A DNA stretch of 64,000 bases from Polytrichum commune (GCA_950295325.1 OX485806.1:40920001-40984000), one strand, 5' to 3'. Counted from the stretch's first letter, positions 1 through 12,194 are shown. Numbers and translations: made by a program. The notes: generated by a model not told the origin, from the sequence alone.

Positions 1-1207
1 CCAAAGCCTGCCTCAAACATGTGGTCAAGAACAATGTTGTTACAAACTGCAAAATATGATCTACTTTGGCCATATAAGATTCCAAGTGGACTTCTCTTGT
101 GTGGAGAACAATATGAAGCTTCTCTTGAATGTAAACCTAGTTTTGACCACAACCTAATGTTTGGCCAACCACTACTTTAAGAATGGAAGTGCTTCCTCCC
201 AATGGTCTTGGTGTATTGCCAACCACGTTGTAGACTCCTTTGGAATTCACAAGGCCCAATCTTTTTCCAAACCAATTTCACACTTAATAGTATTTTTGTG
301 GATGAAGAAGTCATGCTTCCTTCTTTCATTGACCTCCTATAATAGGTCTATGACATAGTCCTAGCTTAGCCCCAAGTGCGTGATTTGGCATCCCCCTTTA
401 CTATATATATATGTAAACTTTATAAAAATATCCGTGATTTAGTGATTCATAGCTTTTGGTTTGCATTAAAACCCATATGCCCCAATCTACCTCCGCTTTA
501 CACTATATCCCACAACCAAGACTTTCAAAGAGTGATGTACATTTTTGTTACTCGTGATCTTGGAACATCGACTACAAGTGCTAGAAACCCTACATCATTT
601 ATTTTCTCATGGTCCTTGGTCACGTATGCCAAAACAACCTTAACTCCAAGTAACATGGACGATGTAACCTAACACCGTCCGGTCAAACTTCAAATCTTAT
701 TGAGTTATAATAAGTTTCCCATCATCCTAATAATAAGGTTGGAAGTTAGATTACACACACACACGTAAAAGCAACGGTCACCCAATGTAGAGAACATGGG
801 TTTGAGAATTTGACCGAAGACCAAAGATGCCGAACCGGATTTGAGTGGCAAGGACATGCAAGACCCCAAGGCTAGGGCACTCTAAGCTCAATCAAATTGG
901 GGCATTTTGATCAATGCCGGAGTGTGAGGTGTTTAAATAAGCCCATGCCTAATTGTGAGCGGTAATAAGTAGTGTATGGGAAGTTATAGTTGTGAATTGA
1001 ATGCCACACAAGCCGTTACAATTAAGGACGCGAAGTTATTGTTACCGCTCGGGTCAAGCCTTGACGATCGACTTTCTCTCGTATCAACGGTATCGATTTG
1101 ATGTCTTATCTTACATGCTTGGAGTTAAGGGTTTGTATTTCCACTAGCACTCGGGTTGACCCGTGTACGCTAACCCTACACTTAGGTGTATATAGGTCTC
1201 TATGTCT
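1..1207. other. Intergenic, repeat relics only
   Basis: No coding region is supported here; the open frames are short and start at non-ATG codons. Bases about 503-660 match a repeat segment found again at about 4,568-4,735 and 27,322-27,420. Its hallmark is CTTTACACTAT followed about 100 bp later by a GACCATGACCAC-like string. Nothing else is recognisable. Confidence 0.5.
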
Positions 1208-1720
1208 CGGGGTTGTTTTACACATGCGACTAATAAGTTAGTAGTGGTGAATGATTTAGGGTTTCTTGTGGTCATGGTCGGTGGTTCGAAGACCATGATC
1301 AAGATGAATGCACATCATTTTTATAAACCTTTGGTCACGGGGTATAGTGTTAAGCAGGTTTAGAGTGGGGCGTAGTGTTTTTTTGTAAGAAGCTTAAATG
1401 TTTTTTAAATGATGGAAACAAATATATAACAAAAAAATCAAGGTCTACTAAATTAGTCGTATTTGTTTCTTAACATGGTTAGAAAAATTGTTGGGGTTCT
1501 CTCACTGCAAAGTCCGGGTGACCACCAAACATTATCCATTTATGATAATATAGGATTGCAGGTCACTTTCTCATTTGTATTTTGACATGCTCACCCGTGA
1601 CCACTTTTGTGTTTGATGACCTTGTGTATAACGAAGCTTGACCATCACTCGTATGTCAGCCAATGAGAAATTGTAGGAAGCAGTGGTCATAGTCATTGGT
1701 CACCAATGTAACACATGCCC
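1208..1720. mobile_element. Degenerate MITE-like element, TTYACAC-end family
   Basis: The left end reads GGGTTGTTTTACACATGCG. The right end, read on the opposite strand, starts AGGGCATGTGTTACATTGG, so the ends are imperfect inverted repeats. The interior has two blocks shared with other copies. One contains GGTCATGGTCGGTGG (about 1,273). The other, at 1,480-1,710, is the reverse of blocks at 4,235-4,450, 10,300-10,740, 13,900-14,130 and 26,950-27,180. I see no clean target duplication. It has no coding capacity and is probably a non-autonomous DNA element. Confidence 0.5.
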
Positions 1721-1738
1721 TAAGGGACTCGACTCTTA

Positions 1739-2234
1739 GGGCCACTCCACACATGAGACCGAGAGCCCATGACCATTACACTTCGAGCACTCTCATTGAT
1801 GGAAAAGGCTCCGTTGGTCCAAGTTTGCTTCACACTATGCTTGAGGGACCACCACCAGAGCATGTGAATGCAAGATGGATGTAAAGTCTACATGGATTCC
1901 TACATGGCATTGAATGGATCATGTTTGATGGTCACTCGGACTATTCTCAAAAACCACCTCTTGGAGGTATGCCTAACACAAAACCAGGAGACCATGGCAC
2001 TCCAAACGCTCACAACTGTTGATGTATTCTATTTTATCATGCTTGGGGGCCACTTCCGCATGAATAGAAATTCATTGAAATAGCATTTGGTTGAGAGTGC
2101 AGTCACATATGGCTTCACATTACACTTGAAGATCCGTGACCACACTACATGATTTTGGGATGACCTTTGGACACTTTCTTTTGGGCTCTCAAAATTTCAT
2201 GGGCACGGTTCTTGGCTCATGTGTGAAGTGGCCT
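1739..2234 (+). mobile_element. MITE, PIF/Harbinger-like, TTA target duplication
   Basis: This 496-bp element starts GGGCCACTCCACACATGAG. Its right end reads CTCATGTGTGAAGTGGCCT, a near-perfect inverted repeat of the start. It is flanked by TTA at 1736-1738 and 2235-2237. The three-base TWA duplication and GG-rich termini are the signature of Tourist/PIF-Harbinger non-autonomous elements (family knowledge). A second full copy in opposite orientation is at 14,692-15,193, and a 5'-truncated copy is at about 47,735-48,086. The open frames inside are not conserved between copies and are not genes. Confidence 0.8.
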
Positions 2235-2237
2235 TTA

Positions 2238-2708
2238 GGTTGCCCTCACCTTTGGCTGCACCGGTTACAAAGAGCCCACCCCCACAATGGGGAAGTGGCC
2301 CTCAAGCAAAGAGGCTCTTCATCCATGCTTACCTCCACATGAAGCCATCGCTTTGATCTATCTAGGGAAACCCTGAGAACAAGTCTTCCAATAACTTAAG
2401 TCTTAATGTGCCTCAGGTGAGAGACACACTCAATTGGATGGATTTTGTTGTTATTATTCTCAAGTGGATTCACATTGTTCACCAGCTCAGCTCTAAAAGA
2501 AACCCTAAAAAGATGTCATATGTTTGGATGAATGTATATACCCATTGTGCACGTCAGATTACCTCAAAATAATATATGTTTGCCTACAAGTGCCACGTGC
2601 CATGGTGCAATTGGTTGGACCTCTTGAAAGATGACCTGGAAATTTGATGTAGGCATAGACATGTGTCGTCAAACTTGAACATACAACATAAGGTTTGTGG
2701 ATTTTATG
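2238..2708. other. Intergenic, nothing recognised
   Basis: No ORF, RNA gene or repeat could be supported in this stretch. Confidence 0.4.
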
Positions 2709-3138
2709 TAAGGTAGAAATACCATAACCCGTGAAAATAAGGTGATGTGTTCGCATTGGAGATCTGGTTTGACAATCATGAGATAATTTCCCAAGATAGA
2801 CGAGAAGGATTCATGAAGACTGCAAGTTGTTTCATATTTTTCTGCCCTATACAAAAAATGCTACAATTTTTCAAAGTGGAAAGTTGTCCAACCCCCTAAT
2901 TGTTCACTAGATTCTCCCTACACTGAACATGGTAATCCGCATTTCCATACAGAACATTGCTTAAATCAGTTATCTCATAAGTACATTAACACTTGACTCC
3001 CATTGGGTACACTAAGTGTACACGCATTGAAGTTGCCGCCAAGCCATGATTGGTTTTAGAATTGGCACTTCACCATTATGACGGCAGTCTAGTGCACGGC
3101 TAGAGGATGGTTAATGGATTATTCTATTTCTACCTTAG
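2709..3138 (+). mobile_element. Internally deleted copy of the TIR-bracketed LINE-like element
   Basis: The left end has TAAGGTAGAAATACCATAAC. The right end, read on the other strand, begins CTAAGGTAGAAATA. Bases 2,709-3,025 match the reverse complement of 24,490-24,180. Bases about 3,027-3,138 match the reverse complement of about 23,305-23,193. About 0.87 kb that in the larger copy encodes the retrotransposon zinc-knuckle and endonuclease-like region is missing. The join falls where both sides read TACA-like sequence, which suggests a microhomology deletion. It is non-coding. Confidence 0.7.
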
Positions 3139-4227
3139 TCGTCTACTAAACCCCCCAGCTTCCCATGCTCAATATCCCTCAAATCTGCCCAAAAAATGTG
3201 ACCTCAATTTCCAACGACCACAACTAGAGATCTAAAGTTTTTTGAATATCCAACTCTATAGATGTTTGCATGTTAGAGTTGAGTACTCAAAATTCAAATT
3301 TTAAATGTTGAAGTTTTATTGTGTAGGAAATTATAATAGGAACGTCAATAGCGGTCTCGAGAGGCAAAAATTTAGAAATTAAATTAGGGTTGGTTTCTTT
3401 TTTTAATTCTAATCTTCACTCAAATCATCTCCAAGTGACAAAATGCGAGGGGAAATATATCTACTCAAATCAACTGACAAATCTTGAAACTATTATTTTT
3501 TGATTTTTTTGGGAAGCTTTGCAATTCGAGGCAGTGGTGCCACAACTGCGCACCTTCCACATGGATTTCCGCCCACCAACACATGTCGAACCAAAAGTTC
3601 CAATGCTAGTTGTATAGGGTATGTTGCCCCTAAACCGTGGAGGTGACAAATGTCAAGTTTTGGTTCGTGGATCGGTTCCGAACAAGAGGAGTAGTTGAAA
3701 TAATCAAGAACCCAATGGAACTAGAGTCAAAGGGGTCAGAGCCAACTGCTCATGACCATGTTATGGTTGCATAGGACATCAAGGGTTGATAAACACCTAT
3801 GGTTGAGTGGTACATGACAAGGTTTTTTTATTTGTTAAGAAGGGTCGTGAAAAACACATGTGTTACGATGAGACTAAACTAATTTTGTGCACAAAACATA
3901 TTTATCCTTCTAGGTTCAATAGCAAAGTTCGTGGGAGGACCCGTATGATTGTTTAAAGCCAAAGGGATTTCCATTCAAGACTCTTATAACCTTTGCATGT
4001 CTCTTCCAATTTTGAAAAGGGAAATGGCATTTTGTGTGATTTACAATCATTAACTAGATAAGATCATTCTCAAGCTATTCTAATAGTTAGGAACTTACTA
4101 GAGGTGGAAGTGTCCACAATAGGGCCCTGTACCTTATTTGGCTAAGTGGAAATATTTTTATAATTACTCCACTTATTTAAAACGTAGAAGGGTTCACCAT
4201 TCCAATGTTGGTTGTTAGTTGGGCACT
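3139..4227. other. Intergenic, nothing recognised
   Basis: A-T-rich, no supported gene. A run of T residues and ordinary low-complexity DNA are the only features. Confidence 0.4.
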
Positions 4228-4735
4228 CAAGGAGTTGTTTGGATCACAAAATCCACTTTCGATACTAACTCATAGGTCAAGAAATGAGTGGCAATTCCAC
4301 TTTGCTTCACACAAAGGTCACCAGAAATAGAATTGATAATGTTGAGAAATGAATGAGAAAATGGCATAAAATCCTACATGTCCAAAATGGAATAATGTTG
4401 ACGGTGACCCAAATTTTGCAATGGAATGACCCAAATAGTTTGTCTTAGCTGAAAATGAGCGTGACCATCGTTTTCAATCATATTTTAATCAATACTATAT
4501 TAGAAATTAATATTTTCCACCAATTACATGAGACTTTCTCTACAAACACTACCTACAATTTGGCCTAAGTGCGCGTTACACTATATCCAATGTCCAAGAC
4601 TTTCAAAAACTGATGTAGATTTCTCATGATCATGGCTATGGACCACCGACCATGACCACAAAAGATTCCTAAATCATTTTGTCCCATGGCCCTTGGTCAC
4701 ATGCGTAAAACAACCCTTAATGTTTTGAAACATAA
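4228..4735. mobile_element. Relic of the TTYACAC-end MITE family
   Basis: Bases 4,235-4,450 match the block with AGAAATGAGTGG and AATGGAATAATGTT seen at 10,300-10,740 and 13,900-14,130. Bases 4,568-4,712 match the second block, ending GCGTAAAACAACCC followed by TTA. Its left boundary is not clear. Diverged and non-coding. Confidence 0.5.
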
Positions 4736-5433
4736 TAAATAATAACATACAAAAAGAATACAAAAAAGTAAATATTAAATGCTATTGTGAGAGCAACGAT
4801 GACGGAAGTTTAATGGAGCGTTATAGGAAGAATGTTAAAGTAGACGATATATTTATCACCCATCATCATCATCGATTCCCTTATTCCCCATCAAACCCTA
4901 ACTATCGCCCACTTTTGGAAAGTAAAAGGGGGTCACGTGCTCCGTGATTGGTCCAACTTGATGACATGGGGACATCAAGTTAGGCGGCTTATTTCCAACA
5001 CCATCGATGAGGTGCCTTCAATTCAAAGACGAAGTGTCAATTGTTCCAAAGTTTCAATGGACAATTGACCTTCTTCACATTTGTAGAATGAATGCAAAGT
5101 ACATAGCATTGCCGAGCTTCTCGATGACAAATCGTGAATTGAAAGCCCTTCCACCACGTGCTACTTTTGGGTAGAGGTTATTGAAGGCTATTTTCCTCCG
5201 AGCGGCTTATTAATGGACAAGAGAGAATAAATTGGTGCAACCTTTTTCTTACCTTTCTTTCTTTCTACGAAAGGGCAGGTAATGCCGTCTTTACAAACGT
5301 GACCGAGGGCCGTGAGGAAAATGATAAGAGATTTGCCGAAGTCACAATTGGTGGTACGAAGATCATGACCAAGAGAACTCTACATTATTTGTTTAAAAGT
5401 CTTGGTCACGGGACATAGTGTAAAAGAGGCGTA
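4736..5433. other. Intergenic with a MITE fragment at its end
   Basis: Bases about 5,330-5,433 contain a reversed fragment of the same family (GATCATGACCAAGAG, then a GGGACATAGTGTAA string). The rest is unassigned. No gene is supported. Confidence 0.4.
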
Positions 5434-5969
5434 GGGCCGCTTTACACCTAGAGGTTGGGCCAATTCGTTGTGTAAGAGGCTTGAAATCTTCACTTGTGAT
5501 TGGCCAAAAGGTTGAAATCAGCCCCAACCCCTTTACACCTAGAGGTTGGGCCGATTTGGTGGTATGAATTTTTTAATCAAAGAATGCATGGTCTGACATG
5601 GGCCGAGCTCATTGAATTGGGTGCACCCAAAATGCAAGGCCAATTCTTGGCCTTGGGGCCAATGTCATATTTCAATTATAAAATAAAAATAAAAATAAAA
5701 ATGATCTTTTTAACGAACCATATTCATCGGATTATGTGGAAATTTGAACGGCTCTATGCTAGATTATGCTAGATCCGTTGGATTATGCTAGATTTATTGG
5801 ATCGGCCTAGCTTCTTGGCCCTAAGGCCTTTACATATAGGAAAATTGGCCCCCATTATAATCTTATTATAATGTGTAGTTGAGGCCAACCTCCAACCCAA
5901 AAAGGGCTGACAATTTCATGCAATCAGTCTCAACGGGAATTGGCCCGACCTCTGGGTGTAAAGCGGCCC
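5434..5969. mobile_element. MITE with GGGCCGCTTTACAC termini
   Basis: This 536-bp element starts GGGCCGCTTTACACCTAGAGG. The right end, on the opposite strand, reads GGGCCGCTTTACACCCAGAGG. Flanking triplets are GTA on the left and TTA on the right, a possible degraded target duplication. A second internal copy of the motif TTTACACCTAGAGGTTGGGCC occurs near 5,531, indicating internal duplication. The open frame that begins inside has no recognisable product. Confidence 0.7.
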
Positions 5970-7636
5970 TTAGGCCCACTTTATACACAGCTTGGGGCCG
6001 GCCCAAGCATCGGCCTGAATCATGTGTAATTAAGTCCTTAGGGTCGCTTCACACAAGAGCCAAGGGCCGTAACCATGTAACAGTGAGGGCCCTTGACTCT
6101 AATTCAAAGGCCAAACAATGGGTGTTGGGATAGCCATTTTGTGTAGTCACGGGCCCTCAAGGATAGTGTGAAGTGAGACATACCATGTTGAGGGATCATT
6201 GCATATTTTATTGGTGGAAAAAAGAGGGGCAACCCTACCTCATTTGCTACATATCTTCATTCTCTCTCTTTTTTCACTTTTTTTTTAGTTTTACATTAGT
6301 GAGGAAGGGGATAAAAAACATGATGGATCAACTTGAGAGAAGAGGGATGATTCATGTTGGATGGGCTTTATATTGGTGTTTGTACATGATTGTGCAACAT
6401 GTGCTTGATATCCAAGCATTCGCACTCAATGGAGAATGGGAGAATGCCTTAATTTTTTAGCATTTCCTTTGAGAGTATGAAGATGAGAAGTTTTTGTGTG
6501 TGGGCAGTTGAGAGAAATGTAGGGTTCACTGATAGATTATTATTGGATTCTTTCACAAAAAAAGTTCAAACAAAGAACTCATGTATCTCATAATACATTC
6601 AAGTTTTAATGTGAGAGGTTATATTTGTATTTGTAGAGTACAAATATATATATGAGAGAAGCAATTTTAATTGACAGTGGAGTTGCAAAGTCATTGCAAA
6701 AGGCTTGGGACTAGAAATACCATCAAATTTTCACCTCATTCCAAGGCCAAAGCCATAATAACTTGAATCAATTGACCCTTCGTAACCCCTAATGTTGCAC
6801 TTGCTTGAACACAACTACTCTAAGTTATCGATGTATGAAATAATCCGTTCAACTTGTCATTTCAAAACTAACCATTATTGACCAACAATATTCAAATCCA
6901 ATTGGATCACCACATCAATATTAGCCTTTATCTTAATGAGGCCCTTGCCCTCCGGTACTCTAGGAATTTAGCCATCATGTCACTATCTTATCAAACTACT
7001 TCTAGTCCCATAAGCTATTTGGACTTTAGCAATAGATCTCTCTCTCTTTCTCTCTCTCTCTACAACCTTAAAACTATATAGAAGTAAAATGTGGAATTCT
7101 TGATAAATTTGTTAAACGTCCTACAAAGTTTGGAAAAGTTGATAAAATCTACACCAATGTTAGACACAAGATTGTACTTAACTATGAGTTAACTAGCCAC
7201 AATCAAGGAAGTCGCCACGCTCCACGACTTAGGGCTTTTGTGACCTAAGGTAGCCACTGCACCTTACTAAACTAATACTTAAACTCTAAACACCTCCATG
7301 TGAAGACTCTTTACATTCTTGGGGGAGAGAATACTTGGCTTAATTTATTCACTAAGGCTTAGTAGATAAGCGCTAAGTGTGAAAGTGCATGGTGTTTGGT
7401 GTACGAGATGTTCTTACTATTCAAGAGAATTGCATAATATGGCAAAATGAGCATGCTTTTATACTCAATATATTTGTATTGAGTGTAAATGTTTGCAACC
7501 TCTCAATGAACTTGATAGGTGCGATAAATGTGTGTAATGGATTGCAAGCGAGCCTGGTTGAAGACACCTAACACGCGCCGTTCTGACATACACATGTATG
7601 TTTGGGTGGCTCTTCACATTTTGAACACCCACAATA
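5970..7636. other. Intergenic, fragment of GGGYC-end element, (CT)n run
   Basis: At about 6,038 an element end follows TTA (GGGTCGCTTCACACAAGAG) and continues to about 6,180, with an inverted internal copy ending GTGTGAAGTGAG. A CT microsatellite lies at 7,038-7,060. I see no gene. The 95-aa frame near 6,173-6,460 does not look like protein. Confidence 0.45.
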
Positions 7637-7894
7637 CACTACAAGAGTTTATATGACCTATTTGACAAAAATGTGACGAAATTCTGTTAATTTGGGTGTC
7701 ATATAGGGCACCTTGATTCGGTCATACAATTAACAGAGTTCTCTCAATTTCTTTGTCATCTGGGACAATTATACACGTAGGATTCCATTTACTCCGGCCC
7801 CCTTGCCATGTTGGATTCTCTTTACCTCGTCATTTACCCATGGTGATGTGGTTTAATGTCCAAGTTACACTAGTAAAAATATCCTAAATTAGTA

Positions 7895-8080
7895 ATCCAC
7901 CCTCGCATTCGGGGCCTACTCACTTAGGTCTAAGGGCGAAGGGCCACCTCACCTAACCTAGGCGAATGGACAAAGCCACCTACCTACCCTAGGCGAAGCC
8001 AAGGGTGAGGGGTCAAGGGGATCGAACCTTGAACCCTCTTGGCTATAGTGTGAAGGCCTTAGCCATTAAGCCACCGCTCA
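7895..8080 (-). mobile_element. tRNA-derived SINE nested in the CACTA element
   Basis: Read on the - strand, the sequence begins near 8,080 with GCGGTGGCTTAATGGCTAAGG, an A-box-like tRNA internal promoter (A box about 8,061-8,073). About 35 bp later comes AAGGTTCGATCCCC, a B-box (about 8,017-8,030). A body of about 120 bp rich in GGCGAAGCC and CCTAGG-like strings follows. A tRNA head plus an unrelated body is the SINE layout (family knowledge). The head lacks a foldable full cloverleaf, so I do not call a tRNA gene. No clear target duplication or terminal A run is visible. No other full copy was noticed in the window. Confidence 0.6.
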
Positions 8081-8324
8081 TTACATGATATAGGCCAAGT
8101 ATGTAAGAGTTTTGTATGAAGAAGCCCTAAGACTTATAAACTTATGTATATATATTTTTTAATTAGTGAAAGTAAAAACAAGCATAGAATTAATGTATTT
8201 ACTGTTTTTAATTAGTACGTATTGTATTTGTATTAAAAAAAATTTACAAAAATACTCCTAAACATTATTACAGTAATTATTGTAATTATTTTAACTACAT
8301 TAATTACAATAATTTCAGTATTTT

Positions 8325-8465
8325 ACTGAAAATAGAAAATTTCAGTATTTACCTAAATTAGAAAATTTCAATATTTACTTAAATTAGCAAATTTCAGTAT
8401 TTACTTAAATTGGTAATTTCCCCATTTACTTAAATTGGTAATTTCAGTATTTACATTAATTAATT
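8325..8465. repeat. A-T-rich minisatellite, unit about 25-26 bp
   Basis: Five imperfect tandem copies of a unit like AATTTCAGTATTTACTTAAA, with variants ATTTCAATATT and AATTTCCCCATTTA. It lies in the right half of the CACTA element and is part of that element's internal sequence. Confidence 0.75.
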
Positions 8466-8763
8466 AAATTAGTTATTACATTAATTATAGTAAATACATT
8501 ATTTATATTAATTACTTATACTAGTAATTACAATACTTAAAAACCTTTTGTAACACCTTTTGTTGTTAATAAATATGAGACACATGCTCAGGTGAAGGGA
8601 ATAAGTTAAACGTGAAATATATAAATCTGATGACAGAAAATTGACACAAATTTTGAATAATGTCCGAATTGACAAAAACTCATAGCTTTGAGCTGATTTT
8701 GTCACTTCGGACATTTTAGTGTCACATTTTTGTCAATTATACACCCATTTCCTTGTAGTGATA

Positions 8764-10269
8764 GTGCATTGCTCATGTTTGAATGACCTTTTACTCTTGA
8801 AATATTACACTAGTGAATGTCATTATGTTGCTTTGACTAGTGATTTGATGTATACACAAATTCAATAAGAGTAGTTGAGACATTGAGAATACTTTCTAGC
8901 AAATAGCAAATGAGGTATGTAAGCCTACATATCACATCATTGTTTTATTACTTGGTTGTAATGGTAATCATTGAGCAAAATGTAGTCACATGTTGGACAA
9001 TCTTTTGAACTTAGTTGCCATAAATGATGGATGTTTGATATCAAGGCATGTGTCATAACTTATCATAGTACTTGATTTGGATACCTGTTATGCCAACCCT
9101 TGCTACTAAGCCTCGATTTGAAAGCAAAGAAACATGGTAGGGTATCTGGCTACTTTGATAAGCATACATAATATACCTTGTTGAATTGTAATCAACTTGT
9201 TGAATGTGTAGAACATAACACTGAACCCATGACTACAAATATTGGATGCTATGTTTAGTGATGCAATAGAGTTATGATGAGAAAAAAAATCCCACCCACC
9301 CACCCTTGCTTCAATTGATGAAGAATAGGAAGGAAAAAGGCCTTTGAAAAGTGGAACATGAAGCTTTCAATTTGAGAAGCTTTGGGAAAAGACATCTCTC
9401 TCCCCTTGTGTGCTAAACTCATGTGCAAAGCACCACAAAAGTCCTCTAATTTGGCTAGTGTGAGTATGAACACGTGGCATAATAATCAATGAAATGTACG
9501 GTTTTTCCCCTCTTTTTTTCCTTTAAGTTTATTTAGTATTTGGGGTGGTCTCGTGTGCTTCACATGTGAGCAACACATTCTTGCATAAGCTAATTTGGAA
9601 TAACAAATTTTTGATGTTCATGGCAGAATTTGGTTGCCAACAGTGTTCAAGATTGAAGCCCTCATATGAGTTACATTTTGAAGGGCTCTCAAATTTTAGC
9701 CCTTCAATTAAAGGGCTGGTTCAAATCCAAGACGTCAATCCAAGAACATAGGAATGAAATACAAAACTCATATTAAACTTGTGCATGAATTATTTGATAC
9801 ATGTTTCCAGCATAATGTGATGAATTAAGAATCAACCGTCTAACTTGTAATGACAATGCCCTACGCTTGTTGGTTCTTGTGACAAGCATATTATATTGCA
9901 GACTTCAAGTGACGTCTTCATTTTCAATTTAGGGTTGCGTTTTGAAGGGTTGTTCAATTGAGAGAGCTATATTTTAATTTGAAGGGCCAAATCGGGTTTG
10001 AAGGGCATTGAAGGCTTCAATCTTGAACACTGGCTGCCACATGTGGATAAGGTGATCAAATAGGGTGGTACTTACTTAGTAGACTAGAAGCTTTACGTTT
10101 TCTAGACGCTTGGCTATGGCAGGCAAAGGCTGCATAAACTGTGCTGCAACATATCATTGTACTAATTGACATCCACGTACTAGGCAATACTAGGTACGTT
10201 TCACAAGGAAACACACCCCCCCCCCCAAAAAAATAAAATAAAATAAAATCCATCAAGCATCCTTACTAA
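8764..10269. other. Intergenic, nothing recognised
   Basis: No coding region is supported. A poly-C run of about 13 bases is at about 10,207-10,219, followed by AAAAT repeats. The 72-aa and 68-aa frames in this stretch have no protein-like features. Confidence 0.4.
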
Positions 10270-10884
10270 GGGTTAGTTTACACTACATACCGGTGACCGG
10301 TGACCACCGTATTCTAAAATCCATCATTGGTTGAGAAATGAGTGGTGGTCCCACTTCGTTTTACACCAAGTAATCAAATATGGAGGTCATCATGGGGGAG
10401 CATGTCAGAAAATGGATGAGAAGTGACATGGAAATCCTACAAATCTGAGAATGGATAATGTTTGGTGGTCACCGATTTTTGTGGCAAGAGAACTCAAATA
10501 GGTTTACAATAATGAGAAGTGACCGTGACCACCACTTTCTGAAATACATCATTGGTTGAGATATGAGTGGCGATCCCACTTCATTTTACACAAGGTTACC
10601 AAATTTACAAGTGATCATAGGGGAGGATGTCAGAAGATGGATGAGAAAGTGACATGGAATTCTACATATCTGAAAATGGATATTGTTTGGTGGTCACTTG
10701 GATTTGGCAGCGAGAGACCCTAAATAGGTTGTCTCGGGGGGAAATAAGATAACCATGTTATAAGAAATATTAATATTTTAGTATATATCATTTTTTATAA
10801 CACCTAGTTTGGACCACCGACATGACTATGAGAAACCTTGTATAATGTTTCCTCACTGCCCTTCATCACATGTGTAAAACGCCC
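10270..10884. mobile_element. MITE with TAA target duplication and internal tandem duplication
   Basis: It starts GGGTTAGTTTACACTACAT and its other end, on the opposite strand, reads GGGCGTTTTACACATGTGA. It is flanked by TAA at 10,267-10,269 and 10,885-10,887. A block of about 225 bp is repeated in tandem inside: ATCATTGGTTGAG occurs at 10,323 and 10,548, and both copies run to an AACCCAAATAG-like string. PIF/Harbinger-like by termini and duplication size. Non-coding. Confidence 0.75.
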
Positions 10885-10887
10885 TAA

Positions 10888-12194
10888 GCATTTGTAAATC
10901 GTATATATTTCTTAACAGTCTTCGCCCTAGTTCGTACCAATGTTGGACCATTGTAAAGGTGAATGCATGACATCAATAATCAACATCAGTAATAGTATCA
11001 AAGAATTTCCACGATTGATGTCACAATCGTAATACCCGTCAAATATTGTTATTTGAACCACGTGACGGGACCCCGGGATCCCACAAGACCCGTCTCTTGC
11101 ACAAAGGCTGCAGCAACGTCAATATAAGTACGAATCAATCAAGGAAGGCGGCAAACAACTACTCTCACCAAGAGTTATACATGCGATATTTGAATCCAGG
11201 AGTGATAATTTGAATGGGCAATGTGAGACTGCCGATGGACTTTCTCGTTCAATCCTCAGATGCACGATATCCAACCAAATCATGCAAGTGGGAATTGAGC
11301 CAACCCAAAAACAAATAATTACGTTTCAAGATGGAGTTGTTGCAGGACACCGGGGTCCCGCCACACAATTCATTTGGTGGGTATCTTAAGGTGGAAATCT
11401 TTGTATACGTGAGTTGTTATTTGGGTGAATATAAATTAATCTACACCATATCGATACTACAGTAATTTAACCCAGGTATGAAGTTCCTTGCGTGGTACCT
11501 ATAAAAAACTGAATGATATTGAAAACAAAAATTGTAAAATGTAAAAACTTACACATATCATATTGGCATTAAAAAAAATCTTCATTATATGTAGATACCC
11601 GAGTGGTATCAAAAGAAGGCAATACTACTCCAACATCGGTTTGTACGCACCCCAACACGCATTAAAATACTTGGTCTTACATGTTTAGTTTTCATTGAAT
11701 GTGTTCACACACAACGTTTTCCATCTTATCTAGTACTACAAGTGATTTGCAAGCTCCATGGTGACATTGTATTTAGCAAATTTATGATTAACCCTTAATC
11801 ACCCGAGAGGGCTAAAATGGCGTCTTTCATGCACAAAAATGTGATTATCATTTATGAAATAAATATATGAGATCAACGTTTAATGTTGAATCAATTGGTG
11901 GTAGACAAATCCATATAAGTGTTGTGCGGGTATCATCCTATTGATACGATGTTTTATTATCTACGATTCACATAAAGACCAACATTTAATGTTGAGTCAA
12001 TTAGTGGTCGAAAATCCATACAAGTGTTGTGCATGTATTCATGCTATTTATACTAACTTAGTTGTGTTTATGTAGTCGAGTCTTTTCCTTCCGAACATTG
12101 ATTCGGTAGGGACAATTCAAGAGTTAAAACAATGCTAATGATATGTGTTAGGTATACGGTAGACATAGCTAATTAAGTTACTTCTGTTAATTGG
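10888..12194. other. Intergenic, nothing recognised
   Basis: No supported gene. The sequence is A-T-rich with scattered ATGATACC-like strings. Bases 11,870-12,060 contain a diverged internal duplication (ATCAACGTTTAATGTTGA near 11,872 and ACCAACATTTAATGTTGA near 11,978). Confidence 0.4.

Larger units (their letters stand above)
7637..8760. mobile_element. Non-autonomous CACTA (En/Spm-type) transposon
   Basis: The element starts CACTACAAG and ends CTTGTAGTG, a perfect terminal inverted repeat with the canonical CACTA ends. It is flanked on both sides by the 3-bp direct repeat ATA (7634-7636 and 8761-8763), the duplication size known for CACTA elements. Sub-terminal similarity extends further: GACAAAAATGTGAC near 7,673 on the + strand recurs on the - strand near the right end. 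At 1,124 bp with no transposase frame it must be mobilised in trans. It contains a tRNA-derived SINE and an A-T-rich minisatellite. Confidence 0.9.

Noticed and set aside
8021-8078. tRNA gene on the - strand
   Set aside because: A and B boxes are present but no complete cloverleaf can be drawn, and the sequence continues into an unrelated body; called a SINE instead.
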